Counted from the first letter of the stretch, positions 1 through 9,623 are shown. The stretch is DNA of 64,000 nucleotides from Alphaproteobacteria bacterium (GCA_024742735.1 JANSXV010000002.1:513909-577908); one strand, 5' to 3'. Program-made: numbers and translations. The notes: generated from the letters alone by a model not told the origin.

Positions 1-122
1 CCCGCCCCGTTCGGGCCCACGAGCGCGACGACCTCGCCGCCCTCCACCGACAGCGAGACATCGCTCAGCACGGTCTTGCCGCCGAGCGTGTGAGTGACGT
101 GTCTAAGGTCCAGCAGGCTCAT
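1..122 (-). CDS. btuD: Cobalamin ABC transporter ATP-binding protein, N-terminal fragment
   Basis: The first about 40 codons of an ABC ATPase read leftward out of the window. The peptide starts MSLLDLRHV and runs to a VGPNGAG segment, the beginning of the Walker A loop, where the window ends. It would couple ATP hydrolysis to substrate import through the permease encoded just upstream. Its ATG overlaps the permease stop by four bases (ATGA), so the two are translationally coupled. The cobalamin assignment rests on the operon (riboswitch, TonB receptor, binding protein, permease), not on this fragment itself. Confidence 0.85.
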   Translation of the reverse strand, partial: MSLLDLRHVTHTLGGKTVLSDVSLSVEGGEVVALVGPNGA

Positions 123-1108
123 GCGCCCAGCCTCGCGCTGCGTGCGGCGATCCATATGAAGGCCGGCGCGCCTATGAGAGCCGCCGCCACGCCCAGGCGC
201 AATTCCTGGTCCAGCGGCGCGACCCTGAGCGCCGTGTCGGCGAGCAGCAGGATCAAGCCGCCGAGCAGCGCGCCGGGCACGATCACGCGGGCCGGATCAT
301 GGTTCACGAAGGGCCGCATCAGGTGCGGCGCGACGATGCCGACAAAGCCGATGACCCCAGCCACGGCCACTGAAGCTCCGGTCAGCAATGCAGCCCCGGT
401 CACGATCAGCAGGCGCGTGCGCGCCACGTTGGCGCCCAGGGTCTCCGCGGTCATCTCGCCCAGGGTCAGGGCGCGCAGGCCCGGCGCAGCGAGCGCGATC
501 AGACCGGCTCCGGCGATCCAGAACGGCGCGGCGAAGGCCAGATCGATCGCCGAGCGATTGGCCACCGAGCCGAGCATCCAGGTGATCAGGTCGGACAGGG
601 CGAACGGGTTGGGCGCCAGATTTATGGCGAGCGCGGTCAGCGCTCCGGCGAAGCTGGACAGGCCGACGCCGGTCAGGATCAGCTGGACCGGGCTGATCCG
701 GTCCGCGCCCGCGACGGCGAGCACCGCCGTGGCCAGCAGGGCGAACACGATGGCCAGAACCGGCGCGGCGAAGGCGCTGATCGCGGCGAGGCCGAAATAG
801 ATGGCGATCACCGCGCCCAGCGCCGCGCTCGCCGAGACGCCCAGCACGCCGGGGTCAGCGAGCGGGTTCCTTAACAGGCCCTGCAGCGCCGCGCCGCTGG
901 CGCCCAGCGCTGCGCCGGTGCAGAAGGCGGCGAGCGCGCGGGGCAGTCGGATCTCCCAGATTATGACGCGTGCACTGTCAGAACCGGTCAGCGTCAGGCC
1001 GCCGAGCGTTTCCCCCAGACCCATGGGCGACGTCCCGGCGAGCAGGGCCAGAAGCAGCGCGGCGAGGCTGGCCGCGGCGAGCGCCGGGGTGACCGCGATC
1101 CGGCTCAT
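119..1108 (-). CDS. btuC: FecCD-family ABC transporter permease, probable vitamin B12 importer
   Basis: A 329-residue hydrophobic protein, the usual size for BtuC/FecC/FhuB-type permeases. It has many membrane segments and the family signatures RLPRALAAF near residue 55, a GAALQG stretch near 72, and a FVGIVAPHLMR motif near residue 255 that contacts the ATPase. It should form the homodimeric inner-membrane channel for cobalamin. It overlaps the upstream binding-protein gene by four bases and the downstream ATPase gene by four bases, so expression is coupled. FecCD permeases also carry siderophores and heme; cobalamin is preferred because of the riboswitch at the head of the operon. Confidence 0.9.
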   Translation of the reverse strand: MSRIAVTPALAAASLAALLLALLAGTSPMGLGETLGGLTLTGSDSARVIIWEIRLPRALAAFCTGAALGASGAALQGLLRNPLADPGVLGVSASAALGAVIAIYFGLAAISAFAAPVLAIVFALLATAVLAVAGADRISPVQLILTGVGLSSFAGALTALAINLAPNPFALSDLITWMLGSVANRSAIDLAFAAPFWIAGAGLIALAAPGLRALTLGEMTAETLGANVARTRLLIVTGAALLTGASVAVAGVIGFVGIVAPHLMRPFVNHDPARVIVPGALLGGLILLLADTALRVAPLDQELRLGVAAALIGAPAFIWIAARSARLGA

Positions 1109-1956
1109 GGCGCGGCCTCACCGGGCGCGATGGCCGTTGCGGTCAGGGCGGCGTTCGCATGCTCGCGGATGCGCCGGGCGGCGGCGGCGAGAGTCCAGCT
1201 GGAGCAGGACACATCCGCACCGTCCAGCTCGATCCGGGTCGAGCGTTCGAACAGGTCCTGGAAGACCGGGTGGCGGCCCATGGACCAGCTGTCGACCGGC
1301 GCGCTGGCGCCGTCGAAAAAGGCGGTGACGACCAGATCGGGCTCCTGATCGATCAGGCCTTCCAGCGGGAGGCTGCGCCAGCCCGCCGCGCCGTCCCGCG
1401 CGGCGGCGTTCTCGAAATTCGCCGCCTGAAGCAGGGCGTCGATCATGGTGCCGGACCCGGCGGTGACGCCGGAGGGGGTCATGTAGAGGGCCGACAGGCG
1501 CGGGCCGTCATCGGCGGCGGCCAGGTCAGCCTCCATCTGGGCGATCAGAACCTCGCCGCGGTCAGGATGGCCAATCGCGTCGGCGGCCCGGCGGACCATG
1601 GTGCGCACGGCGTCAAAGTCGTTCGCATAGCCCAGATCATGCACATCCACGCCCAGCCGCGCGAAATAGCCTCGTGCCCGCGCGCCGCCGCCATAGCTGC
1701 GAACCACCAGATCGGGATCGAGCGCCAGCACGTCTTCAGCCGCGTCGCGCACGCGCGGCAGGCCCGCCGCGCGCTCGCGCAGGGCTGAATGGGCGTCGCC
1801 GGCCTGGACCGAGACCGCCAGGATCTGGTCCGGGTCGGCGAGCGCCAGCACGTACTGGTCGGCGCAATAGTCCAGCGAGACCACGCGCGGCGCGTCCTGA
1901 CCGGCGCCGCCGCCGGTCAGGAGCGCGAGGGCAAGAAGGCCGGCGCCAAGACCCAT
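1105..1956 (-). CDS. btuF: Periplasmic cobalamin-binding protein, BtuF-like
   Basis: A 283-residue protein with an N-terminal signal segment (LLALALL) followed by the RVVSLDYCADQ start typical of class III (helical backbone) binding proteins. It would bind corrinoid in the periplasm and deliver it to the permease. The fold features visible are the N-lobe PDLVV segment, a central linker and a second PDLVV segment near residue 210. The start ATG overlaps the TonB-receptor stop (TGATG), and the 3' end overlaps btuC. Cysteines are present in the mature part, but there is no lipobox. Substrate is inferred from the riboswitch-controlled operon. Confidence 0.85.
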   Translation of the reverse strand: MGLGAGLLALALLTGGGAGQDAPRVVSLDYCADQYVLALADPDQILAVSVQAGDAHSALRERAAGLPRVRDAAEDVLALDPDLVVRSYGGGARARGYFARLGVDVHDLGYANDFDAVRTMVRRAADAIGHPDRGEVLIAQMEADLAAADDGPRLSALYMTPSGVTAGSGTMIDALLQAANFENAAARDGAAGWRSLPLEGLIDQEPDLVVTAFFDGASAPVDSWSMGRHPVFQDLFERSTRIELDGADVSCSSWTLAAAARRIREHANAALTATAIAPGEAAP

Positions 1957-3881
1957 CAGCGCGCCTCCGGCCGCCAGCGCAGCCCGATCGTCACCGCGCG
2001 CGGGGCGCCGGCGAAGGAGGCGGGCTGTTCATAGGTCTCATCCAGCAGGTTGGTCGCCGACAGGAAAAGCTGTGCGCTGTCGCCCAGATCCAGCGTGCCG
2101 GTCAGGTCCACGGTCTGATATCCGTCGATAATCTGGCCTGAGGCGATGAAGAAGCCGGCGTCGTCATAGGTCACGTCGCGGCGCTCGCCCACATGGTTGT
2201 AGCGCACGGTGAGGGCCGCGAAATCGCTGGGCCGGACCACCGCGCGCGCCGACCAGGCGTGCCCGGGCCGGCGCTGCAGCCGGGCGCCGGTGTCGGCGTT
2301 GATCGCGTCGGTATACGTGTAGTCTGCGGCCAGGGTGAGCGCGTCGATGGGCGTCCATTCCGCATAGGCTTCCCAGCCGGACAGATCGGCCTGGCCGATA
2401 TTCCGGTTGGTCCCTGTGAAGGTGGTGAAGTCGAACACGTTTTCGATCAGATTCTCCACCGCGCCGTCATACCAGGCCGCGCCGAACGCGACGGTCTCAA
2501 GCGTCGTATCGAAGCCGATCTCGACCGTCTCGCCCTCTTCCGGTTCCAGGTCCGGATTGGGCGTGACGAAGGCCGAGCTGGCGAAGCGTTCCGACAGGGT
2601 CGGCGCCTTGAAGCTCGTGCCATAGCTTGCGCGCAGGCGCGTGGAGAGCGCGGGCAGGGCGTAGACCGCCCCGATATTGCCCGTCGTCTGGCCGCCAAAG
2701 GCTTCGTAATCGTCGTACCGGGCTGAAGCGGTGACCGTCAGCGCCTCGGTCAGGCCGCCCTGGACTGCGGCGTAGAGCGAGACGGTGTCTTCGGAAACGC
2801 TCAGCGGATTATTGAAGGCGGTGTCGGTGTCGATGCGCTCATCCTGCCAGTCGAGTCCGGCGCTGATCAGCGGGTCGATCAGGACATCGGCGCCCCGGGG
2901 GCGCCAGGCAAGGCTCGCCTGGGCGAAGTCGCGCTCGGCCTCGTAGGTGTCGGTGATCGCCGCCCCGTCGAGGCTTTCCAGATCATAGATCACCTGCCCG
3001 CCCCGTATCCGGGTCTCCAGCGCGCCGTTCGGCGTCGCCCCGTGAAGACCCAGAGCCCAGAGCGTCTGGTCATCGCGCGTCTCGAGGTCAGGATCGTCGG
3101 CGCGCTGGAAGCCGGTCGGTCCGCCGGAGAAGGTGTCGAACTCCGACACCGCTTCACGGCGGCGGATGAGGGCGTCGAGGCGGAGGCTGTCGGTCAGGTC
3201 GATCTCGCCACTGGCGGTGATCACGTCGACGCTGGCGCCGTCCGGGTCGCCGGTCGCCGTGGCGATGCGGGCCGGCGTGACGTCATAGCCGTCGCTCTCA
3301 AACGTCTCGGCCGTGATCACGCCGCGAACCCGCTCGCCGCCATAGCCTGCACCGGCGAGCGCCCGGATCGTGTTGAACTCGCCGACGGACGCTTCGGCGA
3401 AGGGCTGGAAGCCGGTCTCCGGGGCCGAGCGCGGCAGGATGTTGATCACCCCGCCGATGGCGTCCGAGCCATAGAGCGAGGACAGCGGTCCGCGCACGAT
3501 CTCGATCCGGCCCGCATCGCCAAGCAGGTCGGAGCCGAAATTGAACACGCCCGTCGCGGTGCTGGGATCATTCAGGCGGATGCCGTCATAGAGGGCGAGC
3601 GTGTGCTTGGAGTTGGCGCCGCGGATGAAAACGCTGGTCAATGAGCCTGCCGGGCCGTTCTGCACGGCGGACACGCCTGGCTCGTCCTTCAGGAGGTCGG
3701 CGAGGGTGGCGACGCCGTCCAGTTCGATCTCCTCGCGGTCGATGATCGAGACGCTGGCGGGCAGGCGTTCAGCGGCGCTTTCCGCCCGTATCGAGGTGAC
3801 GGTGATGGTGTCGGTCTGGCTGAGCGCCGGAGCGGTTAGAAGCGCAGTCAGCGCCGCGCCGGCGCAAAGGGTCGGTCTCAT
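1956..3881 (-). CDS. btuB: TonB-dependent cobalamin receptor
   Basis: A 641-residue outer-membrane receptor. It has a signal peptide (LCAGAALTALLTAPALS), a TonB-box-like DTITVTS just after it, a plug domain (about residues 40-150, with VFIRGANSKHTLALYDGIRLND) and a 22-strand barrel ending in LRWRPEAR. About 610-640 residues is normal for BtuB. An in-frame extension to 4202 is rejected because it runs through the riboswitch; the ATG at 3881 follows a GGGAGAC ribosome-binding site and begins a proper signal peptide. It heads the btuBFCD operon, with one-base stop/start overlap to btuF. Expression should be shut off by adenosylcobalamin. Confidence 0.92.
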   Translation of the reverse strand: MRPTLCAGAALTALLTAPALSQTDTITVTSIRAESAAERLPASVSIIDREEIELDGVATLADLLKDEPGVSAVQNGPAGSLTSVFIRGANSKHTLALYDGIRLNDPSTATGVFNFGSDLLGDAGRIEIVRGPLSSLYGSDAIGGVINILPRSAPETGFQPFAEASVGEFNTIRALAGAGYGGERVRGVITAETFESDGYDVTPARIATATGDPDGASVDVITASGEIDLTDSLRLDALIRRREAVSEFDTFSGGPTGFQRADDPDLETRDDQTLWALGLHGATPNGALETRIRGGQVIYDLESLDGAAITDTYEAERDFAQASLAWRPRGADVLIDPLISAGLDWQDERIDTDTAFNNPLSVSEDTVSLYAAVQGGLTEALTVTASARYDDYEAFGGQTTGNIGAVYALPALSTRLRASYGTSFKAPTLSERFASSAFVTPNPDLEPEEGETVEIGFDTTLETVAFGAAWYDGAVENLIENVFDFTTFTGTNRNIGQADLSGWEAYAEWTPIDALTLAADYTYTDAINADTGARLQRRPGHAWSARAVVRPSDFAALTVRYNHVGERRDVTYDDAGFFIASGQIIDGYQTVDLTGTLDLGDSAQLFLSATNLLDETYEQPASFAGAPRAVTIGLRWRPEAR

Positions 3882-4044
3882 AAACGTGTCTCCCGTCGGC
3901 TCCGCAGCGAGCCTTGCGCAGCCGGTCAAAAGCGACGGCGCTGATCTGCGGAACAAGACGGACGCCCCACAGCGCTCACGCGCCTGATGACGTCGCTTCT
4001 GACGGAAGAGTCTTCCGCGTCCTGACGGCGTGCTCCCGCACCGC

Positions 4045-4235
4045 GAACGAGCGACCGCGCCGGCAGGTCTCCTGGCTTGCAGGTCATCGCCCCTATGCTG
4101 CGCCGCCTTCCCGGATCGCAGATCCAGTGGCTGTGTGGCGCTGGGCTCGCTGCTCACAGTAGCGGGGACTGCTCCGGACTTGGACGGCCAGGCCGTCCGC
4201 ACCGGTATTCCCTTTTCACTCCCTCGCGGGAGAAC
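4045..4235 (-). promoter_or_regulatory. Cobalamin (B12) riboswitch
   Basis: Read on the minus strand, the region holds the conserved B12 box GCCAGGAGACCTGCC (4062-4076). It also has the upstream core GGGAATACCGGTGCG near 4197-4211 and the CCCCGCTACTGTGA segment near 4155-4168. These are the hallmarks of the AdoCbl riboswitch. It sits about 165 bases upstream of the btuB start. A GC-rich leader with stem-forming sequence follows and may act on transcription or on the btuB ribosome-binding site; the sequence does not decide which. Confidence 0.95.
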
Positions 4236-4285
4236 CGTCGCGTCTGCTTGCTTAGTCGCAGGCGCAGGCGGGCGTCAAGAAAACC

Positions 4286-6214
4286 CTACGCCGTGAAGGG
4301 CGGTTTCTGGCGCGGCTTTTTCGCTTCGACCGCCCGGTCTTCGGCCTTGTCGGGGTAAATCAGCGAGAGCGTGGAGCCCAGCGTGTAGTAGGAGCGCAGG
4401 AAGCGGAAACCCATGTAGAGCGGCAGGATCGGCAAGAGGTCCAGCCGGCGCCAGATCGCAAGGACGACGAAGGCGAGCACGAAGGGCATGCCCAGCACCA
4501 CCGCCACTACGGTGGCGAAGCCGGGGTGGCCGTACACGCCGCCGAACAGGAAAAACACGATCAGCCCGTAGATCAGCAGCGGCGTCATCATGGCCCGCCG
4601 CGCGCCATTCAGAAGCGTGAAGGGCAGCACGACATTGCCGATGATGGAGCCGTTGCGGAACAGGACCGTGCGATTATGGGCCGTCACGTGATAGAGCGAA
4701 CGGAACCAGCGCGTGCGCTGCTCGCGCAGGAAGGCCACCGTGTCCGGGGTCTCGGTGTAGAATTTCGCCTTGGGGTCGGAGACCATGCGGTAGCCGAGCG
4801 AGGTCATGGCCAGCGTGATGTCGGTGTCTTCGCCGTTCATGCCCTCGGTGAAGCCGCCCGCCTCGTCCAGGGCGGCCATGCGGTAGATCACGAACATGCC
4901 CGGCAGGCCGAAAATGCCGCCGAACGCCCCGAAGCTGACCTGCACGAAGCCGTGGCGCAAAAGCACCTCGATGGCGCGCACCTTGGACAGGAGGCCTTCG
5001 CCTTCGTGGGGCAAAGGCAGGCCGCCCACCGCGCCGACCTTGCGATTGGCGAAATGGCGCATGGCGACCCGGATCGCGTCGTCGCCGATTTCGGTGTCGG
5101 CGTCGATGCGCACCACGAAGTCTTCCTCGACCAGATCAAGGCCGCGATTGAGCGCGCGCGCCTTGCCGGGAATGTCGCTGGCGTCGACGATGAAGCTGTC
5201 GATATTCGCGCACCCTGACAGCACCGCCTGCGCCAGCGCTGCGGTCTCGTCGGAGGAGCAATTCTCCATCACGATGACGCGCACCGGCCCGTCATAGCGC
5301 TCAGCGGCGCGATTCACCGCTTCCAGCGTCTGCTTGATCTGGTGAGCTTCGTTGTGAGCCGGGATGAGCACGCTGACCGGCGGGGCGAACTTGCGCCGGC
5401 GCGAGAGCATGTTTCGGATCCAGCCCAGGAAGGCCAGCTGGCCGGTCATGACCTGCTGGGCCAGGAACACGCCGGGCCCCATCCCGCCCAGAAGCGCGAT
5501 GGAGCGGACATATTCGGCTTCGGCCTCGAACAGCACCGCGACCACGATGGCGATGACCGCGGCGATCAGGCCCACGGCGAAGACCAGAGCGTACTCGTAG
5601 AATTTGCCGGTCCGCAGGTTCGCAACGCCGGAGTCCACCGGAAGGCGGGCGTTGTTCAACAGGGTGTGCGGGAAGATCGCGAGCCCCGCCATCCCTACGA
5701 GGAATTGCTGGAAGTGGATGGGCCAGACGGCGTTGGCGAAGCGCCAGCTCGCCCAGCTCGCCCCGTCCACGACGGCGCAGGCGAGCGCGAACTTGAACAG
5801 GAACAGGAGCGCCAGCTTCGACCGGGTCAGCACGCCGCCATAGGCGAAGATGGCGTAGGTCAGGAAGAAGCTGAGCAGGAATGTGCGCACCGGCAGGACT
5901 TCGTTCGCCCGGTCGGCGCTGAATCCGACGAAGTCGCGCGGCAAGGTCAGGCCGAGCTGGGCCGCCATCACCTCGGGCAGCGCCAGGAGGATGATCGAGA
6001 TGAACGCGAAGGCGATCAGGGCGGTGTCCTGGATCACGCGGGGCCGGGCCACCGAAACGCCCTGGGGCGCGGAGTCCACCGAGCGGAAGAAGTCCGCGCT
6101 GCGCCCCTGGGAATCCAGCTTCGCCGGCCCTGGGCCCTTGCGATCCTTGACCTTGTCAGGCCGTGGCGGCGCCGGCGGCGCCTGTGTCCCGGTCTTGTCT
6201 GTTTCGTCGAGCAT
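4286..6214 (-). CDS. Membrane-embedded family 2 glycosyltransferase (probable exopolysaccharide synthase)
   Basis: A 642-residue inner-membrane protein. About six hydrophobic segments (residues 63-265) precede a GT-A domain beginning PPVSVLIPAHNEA near residue 278. The processive-synthase motifs are complete: DAD (371-373), GED (461-463) and QRTRW (499-503, the QxxRW acceptor/chain motif). More membrane segments follow (520-620). It resembles cellulose, PNAG and hyaluronan synthases in plan but has no C-terminal PilZ domain, so direct c-di-GMP control as in BcsA is not evident. It is divergently transcribed (166-bp gap) from an outer-membrane barrel gene and a BcsB-like gene, suggesting a synthase-dependent polysaccharide system. 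The sugar is unknown. Confidence 0.85.
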   Translation of the reverse strand: MLDETDKTGTQAPPAPPRPDKVKDRKGPGPAKLDSQGRSADFFRSVDSAPQGVSVARPRVIQDTALIAFAFISIILLALPEVMAAQLGLTLPRDFVGFSADRANEVLPVRTFLLSFFLTYAIFAYGGVLTRSKLALLFLFKFALACAVVDGASWASWRFANAVWPIHFQQFLVGMAGLAIFPHTLLNNARLPVDSGVANLRTGKFYEYALVFAVGLIAAVIAIVVAVLFEAEAEYVRSIALLGGMGPGVFLAQQVMTGQLAFLGWIRNMLSRRRKFAPPVSVLIPAHNEAHQIKQTLEAVNRAAERYDGPVRVIVMENCSSDETAALAQAVLSGCANIDSFIVDASDIPGKARALNRGLDLVEEDFVVRIDADTEIGDDAIRVAMRHFANRKVGAVGGLPLPHEGEGLLSKVRAIEVLLRHGFVQVSFGAFGGIFGLPGMFVIYRMAALDEAGGFTEGMNGEDTDITLAMTSLGYRMVSDPKAKFYTETPDTVAFLREQRTRWFRSLYHVTAHNRTVLFRNGSIIGNVVLPFTLLNGARRAMMTPLLIYGLIVFFLFGGVYGHPGFATVVAVVLGMPFVLAFVVLAIWRRLDLLPILPLYMGFRFLRSYYTLGSTLSLIYPDKAEDRAVEAKKPRQKPPFTA

Positions 6215-6380
6215 GTCCGCCCCTCGCCCGAAAATCGCCTGATCCGCGCCCTAACGCGTCCCCAAACCGGGCCTAGCCTTCAGTATTAAGGAATTGTTTA
6301 CCCGTGAATAGGGCGGGGTTAGGGTCGCAATTGTGGCCGTGCGGCGCCGGGAAGCGCATCAGGGGCCGAGGGGAAGACAG

Positions 6381-7316
6381 ATGAACACCAAAACCTGGAT
6401 GAGTGTGAGCGCGGCCGCCCTGGCGGTTGCTGGCGGTGCGGCGGCGGAGGCGCAGGACGGCCGGTTCGAGCTGCGGTCCGACACCATGATCGCGCGAGCC
6501 GATCCGTTCGCGCCCGACGAGGAACTGCTGACCCCGCTGGGCGCGCCGTTCGATCTGGAGACCGGGTTTGACTCCAACACCTGGGCGCGCTGGGTCCAGC
6601 CGCTGGAAGGCCGCAAGGTCCTGCGGTTTGAGCAACAGGTGCGCGTGCGCGCCTATTTCGACCGGGACGAGCTGAATTCCATCCTGCTGACGCCGCGGGT
6701 TCAATACTGGGACACCACGGCCGACAATCGCTTCCAGTTCCGCATCTACGGCGCGTATTCCCATCTCACGCGGGATGGCGACACCCAGTGGACGCGGCCT
6801 GAGACCGAGGTGCAGCTGCGCTGGCGCCCGAACGGGACCCGGACCGCGGAGACCGTCGCCCGGGTGCGTCTGAACGCCTATGATTTCGAGGACGCGGCGC
6901 TGCAGGGTCTGGACTCCACGCGCGTGCGTTATGGTCTCGAGCAGTTCTTCCGGACCGAGGACGAGTCTCTCCAGCTGCGCCTGTCGGCCTTCTTCGAGAC
7001 AGCCGACGCCGACCAGGCCCGCTTCAGCTTTGAAGAGGTGCGCACGCGCGCCGAGGTCGCGTGGCGGCCTGACGACAAGACCGTGGTGATCGCCGGCCTG
7101 GACTATCGTGATCGCGATTATGACGCGGCCTTCGGCGGCGCTTTCCCTCAACCGCGCGCCGATCAGCGCTTCACAGGCGATATCCGCGTGGAGCGCGAAA
7201 TCTCCGAGCGCATCACCGCCTTTGCGGCGGCGGGCTATCTGGACAATGAGTCCAACATTTCCCTGCGCGATTATGCCGGGGAGACTTTCCAGCTCGGCTT
7301 CCGCGTCGAGTTCTAG
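6381..7316 (+). CDS. Outer-membrane beta-barrel protein of the exopolysaccharide locus
   Basis: A 311-residue secreted protein. The ATG at 6381 is preceded by GAGGGGAAG and begins a clear signal peptide ending near AEAQ. An upstream in-frame start at 6333 is disfavoured because it lacks a signal. The mature protein alternates polar and hydrophobic residues with many aromatic girdle residues and ends in a phenylalanine (VEF), the BAM recognition pattern. No TPR repeats are present, unlike BcsC or PgaA. It could be the export pore for the polymer made by the divergent GT2 synthase. That role is inferred only from position between the synthase and the BcsB-like gene. Confidence 0.7.
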   Translation: MNTKTWMSVSAAALAVAGGAAAEAQDGRFELRSDTMIARADPFAPDEELLTPLGAPFDLETGFDSNTWARWVQPLEGRKVLRFEQQVRVRAYFDRDELNSILLTPRVQYWDTTADNRFQFRIYGAYSHLTRDGDTQWTRPETEVQLRWRPNGTRTAETVARVRLNAYDFEDAALQGLDSTRVRYGLEQFFRTEDESLQLRLSAFFETADADQARFSFEEVRTRAEVAWRPDDKTVVIAGLDYRDRDYDAAFGGAFPQPRADQRFTGDIRVEREISERITAFAAAGYLDNESNISLRDYAGETFQLGFRVEF

Positions 7317-7412
7317 GCCTTAACTCAAAGCGTTGACATCGCCCTGCATCCGAAACGCACGCGCCTGCGTAGCGTTCACCATGCCCTGCGTCAGGGCCGA
7401 AGCCACGTCACC

Positions 7413-7484
7413 CGCCCCAATCTCGCCCCAATACGGCCCGCGCAAAGCCCCGTTCAGACCATGGGCGGGCCGTATTGAGGGGCG
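7413..7484. promoter_or_regulatory. Direct and inverted CGCCCCAAT motifs upstream of the BcsB-like gene
   Basis: The 261-bp gap 7317-7577 contains CGCCCCAAT twice, 11 bp apart (7413-7421 and 7424-7432). It also has an inverted near-copy (ATTGAGGGGCG, 7474-7484). The second copy and the inverted copy are part of a longer hairpin: 7424-7440 pairs with 7466-7484 (12 contiguous base pairs, then six more after a two-base bulge) around a 25-base loop. The 11-bp phasing suggests a protein-binding site. An RNA structure between the barrel and BcsB-like genes is equally possible. Confidence 0.45.
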
Positions 7485-7577
7485 AAACCTGACAGGGTGA
7501 AAGGTCCGTTAACGCGGGAAGCGCCGCAGGGGTGGCCGAAACAGGCATTGCGTTGACCGGACAGGGGAGCTGAAGAC

Positions 7578-9515
7578 ATGAAGACCAACCGTGAATACAA
7601 GCGCCGTTTCCCATGGTTCTCCGCCTCGCTGGGCGTGATCGCCCTTGCAAGCGTGGCGACCCTGTTCGTCTCCGGCCAGCTCAACGCCGGCCAGGGCGAA
7701 TTCGGTCTCTTCGTCACGCGCATGGTCGACCGGATCACGACCGCCCAGGCCGGCTTCAATCCCGAAGGCAGCCACGCCGTGACGTTCGCCGATGGCGGAC
7801 AGAGCGACGGCCTCGTGGTCTCCGGTTTCCCCTCCTACGCCTCTGCAGACCTGTCTCTGGTGCGCGACCAGGAGCCGCGCGCCGTGCGTCTGGTGCTGCG
7901 CGGCGAGCAGGACGTCTCCTCCGAAGCCGTGACGGCTCTGCGCGTCACCGTGAACGGGCGCCGTGTGATGGAGCGCGTGCTGAGCCCGGGCCGGCGCGAC
8001 TTCAACTGGGTCTTCGATCTGACTGAGGAGCTGGCCGGCGAGCCGGATGCCCGCGTGGCGTTCCAGCTGCTGGGCGATCTGCCTGAAAACATCTGCCACA
8101 ATGATCGCTCCATGGGCGCGGTCATCGCCTTCGCGCCGGAATCCGGCCTGGAGATCGAGCTCGACGGTCCGCTGACCTCTGTGCGGGACGTGCTCGCGCT
8201 GACGCCGCGCGATGTGACCATCGCCACCGCCGAAGGCGACGCCTGGTTCGAAACCGCCGTCCGCCTGGGCGCCCGCCTGACGCGTCAGGGCTACCGGGTG
8301 ACCATGGTGGATATGAACGAGGCCGCTGAAATGGCCTCGCCGGGTCTGCGCGGCCTGTTCCTGGTCGGCGCCCCGGAAAGCCTGCAGCGGGCCGGCTTCA
8401 ACCCTGTGCGCGAGCGCGCCCCGGCCGGCGCCGGCCTGTGGCGGCGCGCCGGGTCGACCATGGTCGCGGTCATGGATGCTGAACGCATCGAGACGGTGCG
8501 CTTCCTGACCAGCGAGCTGGCCTCCATCGCGCGCTCGGACTCTGTGGATGCGGTCGTGTTCGACCAGCGCAGCAATAATCGCGGCCTGGCCTCGGTGGAG
8601 CGCTTCGGCGTCGACACCTCCATCCAGCGCATCGCCGACAGCCGGGAATGGCGCTTCGATTACTCGCTGTCCCAGACGCCGGGCGGTCTGCTGCCCGAGG
8701 CCCTGGCCGTCGATCTGCGCCTGCCGGAAGGACCTGAAGGCTTCACCAACATCGCCCATGTCGAGCTGAACGGAGAGTTCATCGACTCCCGCCGCCTGCA
8801 GCCGGGCGTGGAGAACCGCTACGCCGTGGCTCTGCCGCCGGAGCGTCAGGCCGTGAGCAACGAGATCGCCGTGGTTCTGCAGCGTCACCGCGATGACGGC
8901 GGCTGTGAAATCAGCCAGCAGCGCTATCCGGTGCAGCTGACGGCCGACAGCGGCCTGGTCTTCGCCCGCGGCGCCGGGGCGGCCGGCTTCACCGCCCTGC
9001 CGACAGCCTTCGCCGAGGGCGTGATGGTGCGCGCGCCGGAAGGTCTGAGCGGACCGGGGCGCCTGATCGCCGCGCGCGTTGCAGCCGAGGCTGTGGCCCA
9101 GTTCGTGCCCGTGGATGCGCCGCTGCGCTTTGACTTCGTGATGAGTGAGAATGGCGAGTCCGGTCCTGTGGACGGTCCCTTCCTGGCTGTGAACACCCAG
9201 CCGGTCAACGCCAGCGCGGCTCTGCGCGTCTATGCCGACCGACTGGTCATGGACAGCCGGGGCGGCCAGGGCGCGGATGTGCGCGCGCTGTCGGATCTGG
9301 CTCTGGTCCAGACCGGACGCGCCCGGCTCAATCCCGGCGCGCCGGAGGATCAGGCGCGCTTTGCGTCCGGCCTCATCGTCCATGCGATCGACTCCGCGCC
9401 CTCGCTCGCCGGAGCCCGCTTCGGACGGGACTTCGTGGCCATTGTCCACGCGGATGGCCAGTCGGTGACGCCGGCGACGGCCTCGCTGGACGGGCTTGAC
9501 CGGGCGCTGCCGTAA
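7578..9515 (+). CDS. BcsB-like periplasmic polysaccharide co-synthase protein
   Basis: A 645-residue protein with an N-terminal membrane anchor (about residues 14-34) and a long periplasmic region. It has the two-fold BcsB plan: a carbohydrate-binding-like module with ALRVTVNGRR (near 115) and a CHNDRSMGAVIAFAPES segment (near 175), then a second with VELNGEFIDSRRL (near 395), SNEIAVVLQRH and a cysteine-containing GCEIS stretch before another DSGL. Classical BcsB partners cellulose synthase BcsA and carries a C-terminal membrane helix; here no C-terminal helix is visible. It likely guides a polymer from the GT2 synthase through the periplasm. Start ATG 7578 follows GGGGAGC. Assignment is by recognisable motifs and context. 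Confidence 0.65.
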   Translation: MKTNREYKRRFPWFSASLGVIALASVATLFVSGQLNAGQGEFGLFVTRMVDRITTAQAGFNPEGSHAVTFADGGQSDGLVVSGFPSYASADLSLVRDQEPRAVRLVLRGEQDVSSEAVTALRVTVNGRRVMERVLSPGRRDFNWVFDLTEELAGEPDARVAFQLLGDLPENICHNDRSMGAVIAFAPESGLEIELDGPLTSVRDVLALTPRDVTIATAEGDAWFETAVRLGARLTRQGYRVTMVDMNEAAEMASPGLRGLFLVGAPESLQRAGFNPVRERAPAGAGLWRRAGSTMVAVMDAERIETVRFLTSELASIARSDSVDAVVFDQRSNNRGLASVERFGVDTSIQRIADSREWRFDYSLSQTPGGLLPEALAVDLRLPEGPEGFTNIAHVELNGEFIDSRRLQPGVENRYAVALPPERQAVSNEIAVVLQRHRDDGGCEISQQRYPVQLTADSGLVFARGAGAAGFTALPTAFAEGVMVRAPEGLSGPGRLIAARVAAEAVAQFVPVDAPLRFDFVMSENGESGPVDGPFLAVNTQPVNASAALRVYADRLVMDSRGGQGADVRALSDLALVQTGRARLNPGAPEDQARFASGLIVHAIDSAPSLAGARFGRDFVAIVHADGQSVTPATASLDGLDRALP

Positions 9516-9623
9516 ATCCCTGCGCTTTCACCGGGTGTTAACGCTTTTGCAAGGCCCGGCGTATGACCTCTTGAAGAGGTTAAGGAACAGGGACGGCCTG
9601 GTGATTCGCCAGGCCCGCACGCC

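Noticed and set aside
3882..4202. In-frame N-terminal extension of btuB
   Set aside because: It reads through the cobalamin riboswitch and would bury the signal peptide; ATG 3881 has a ribosome-binding site.
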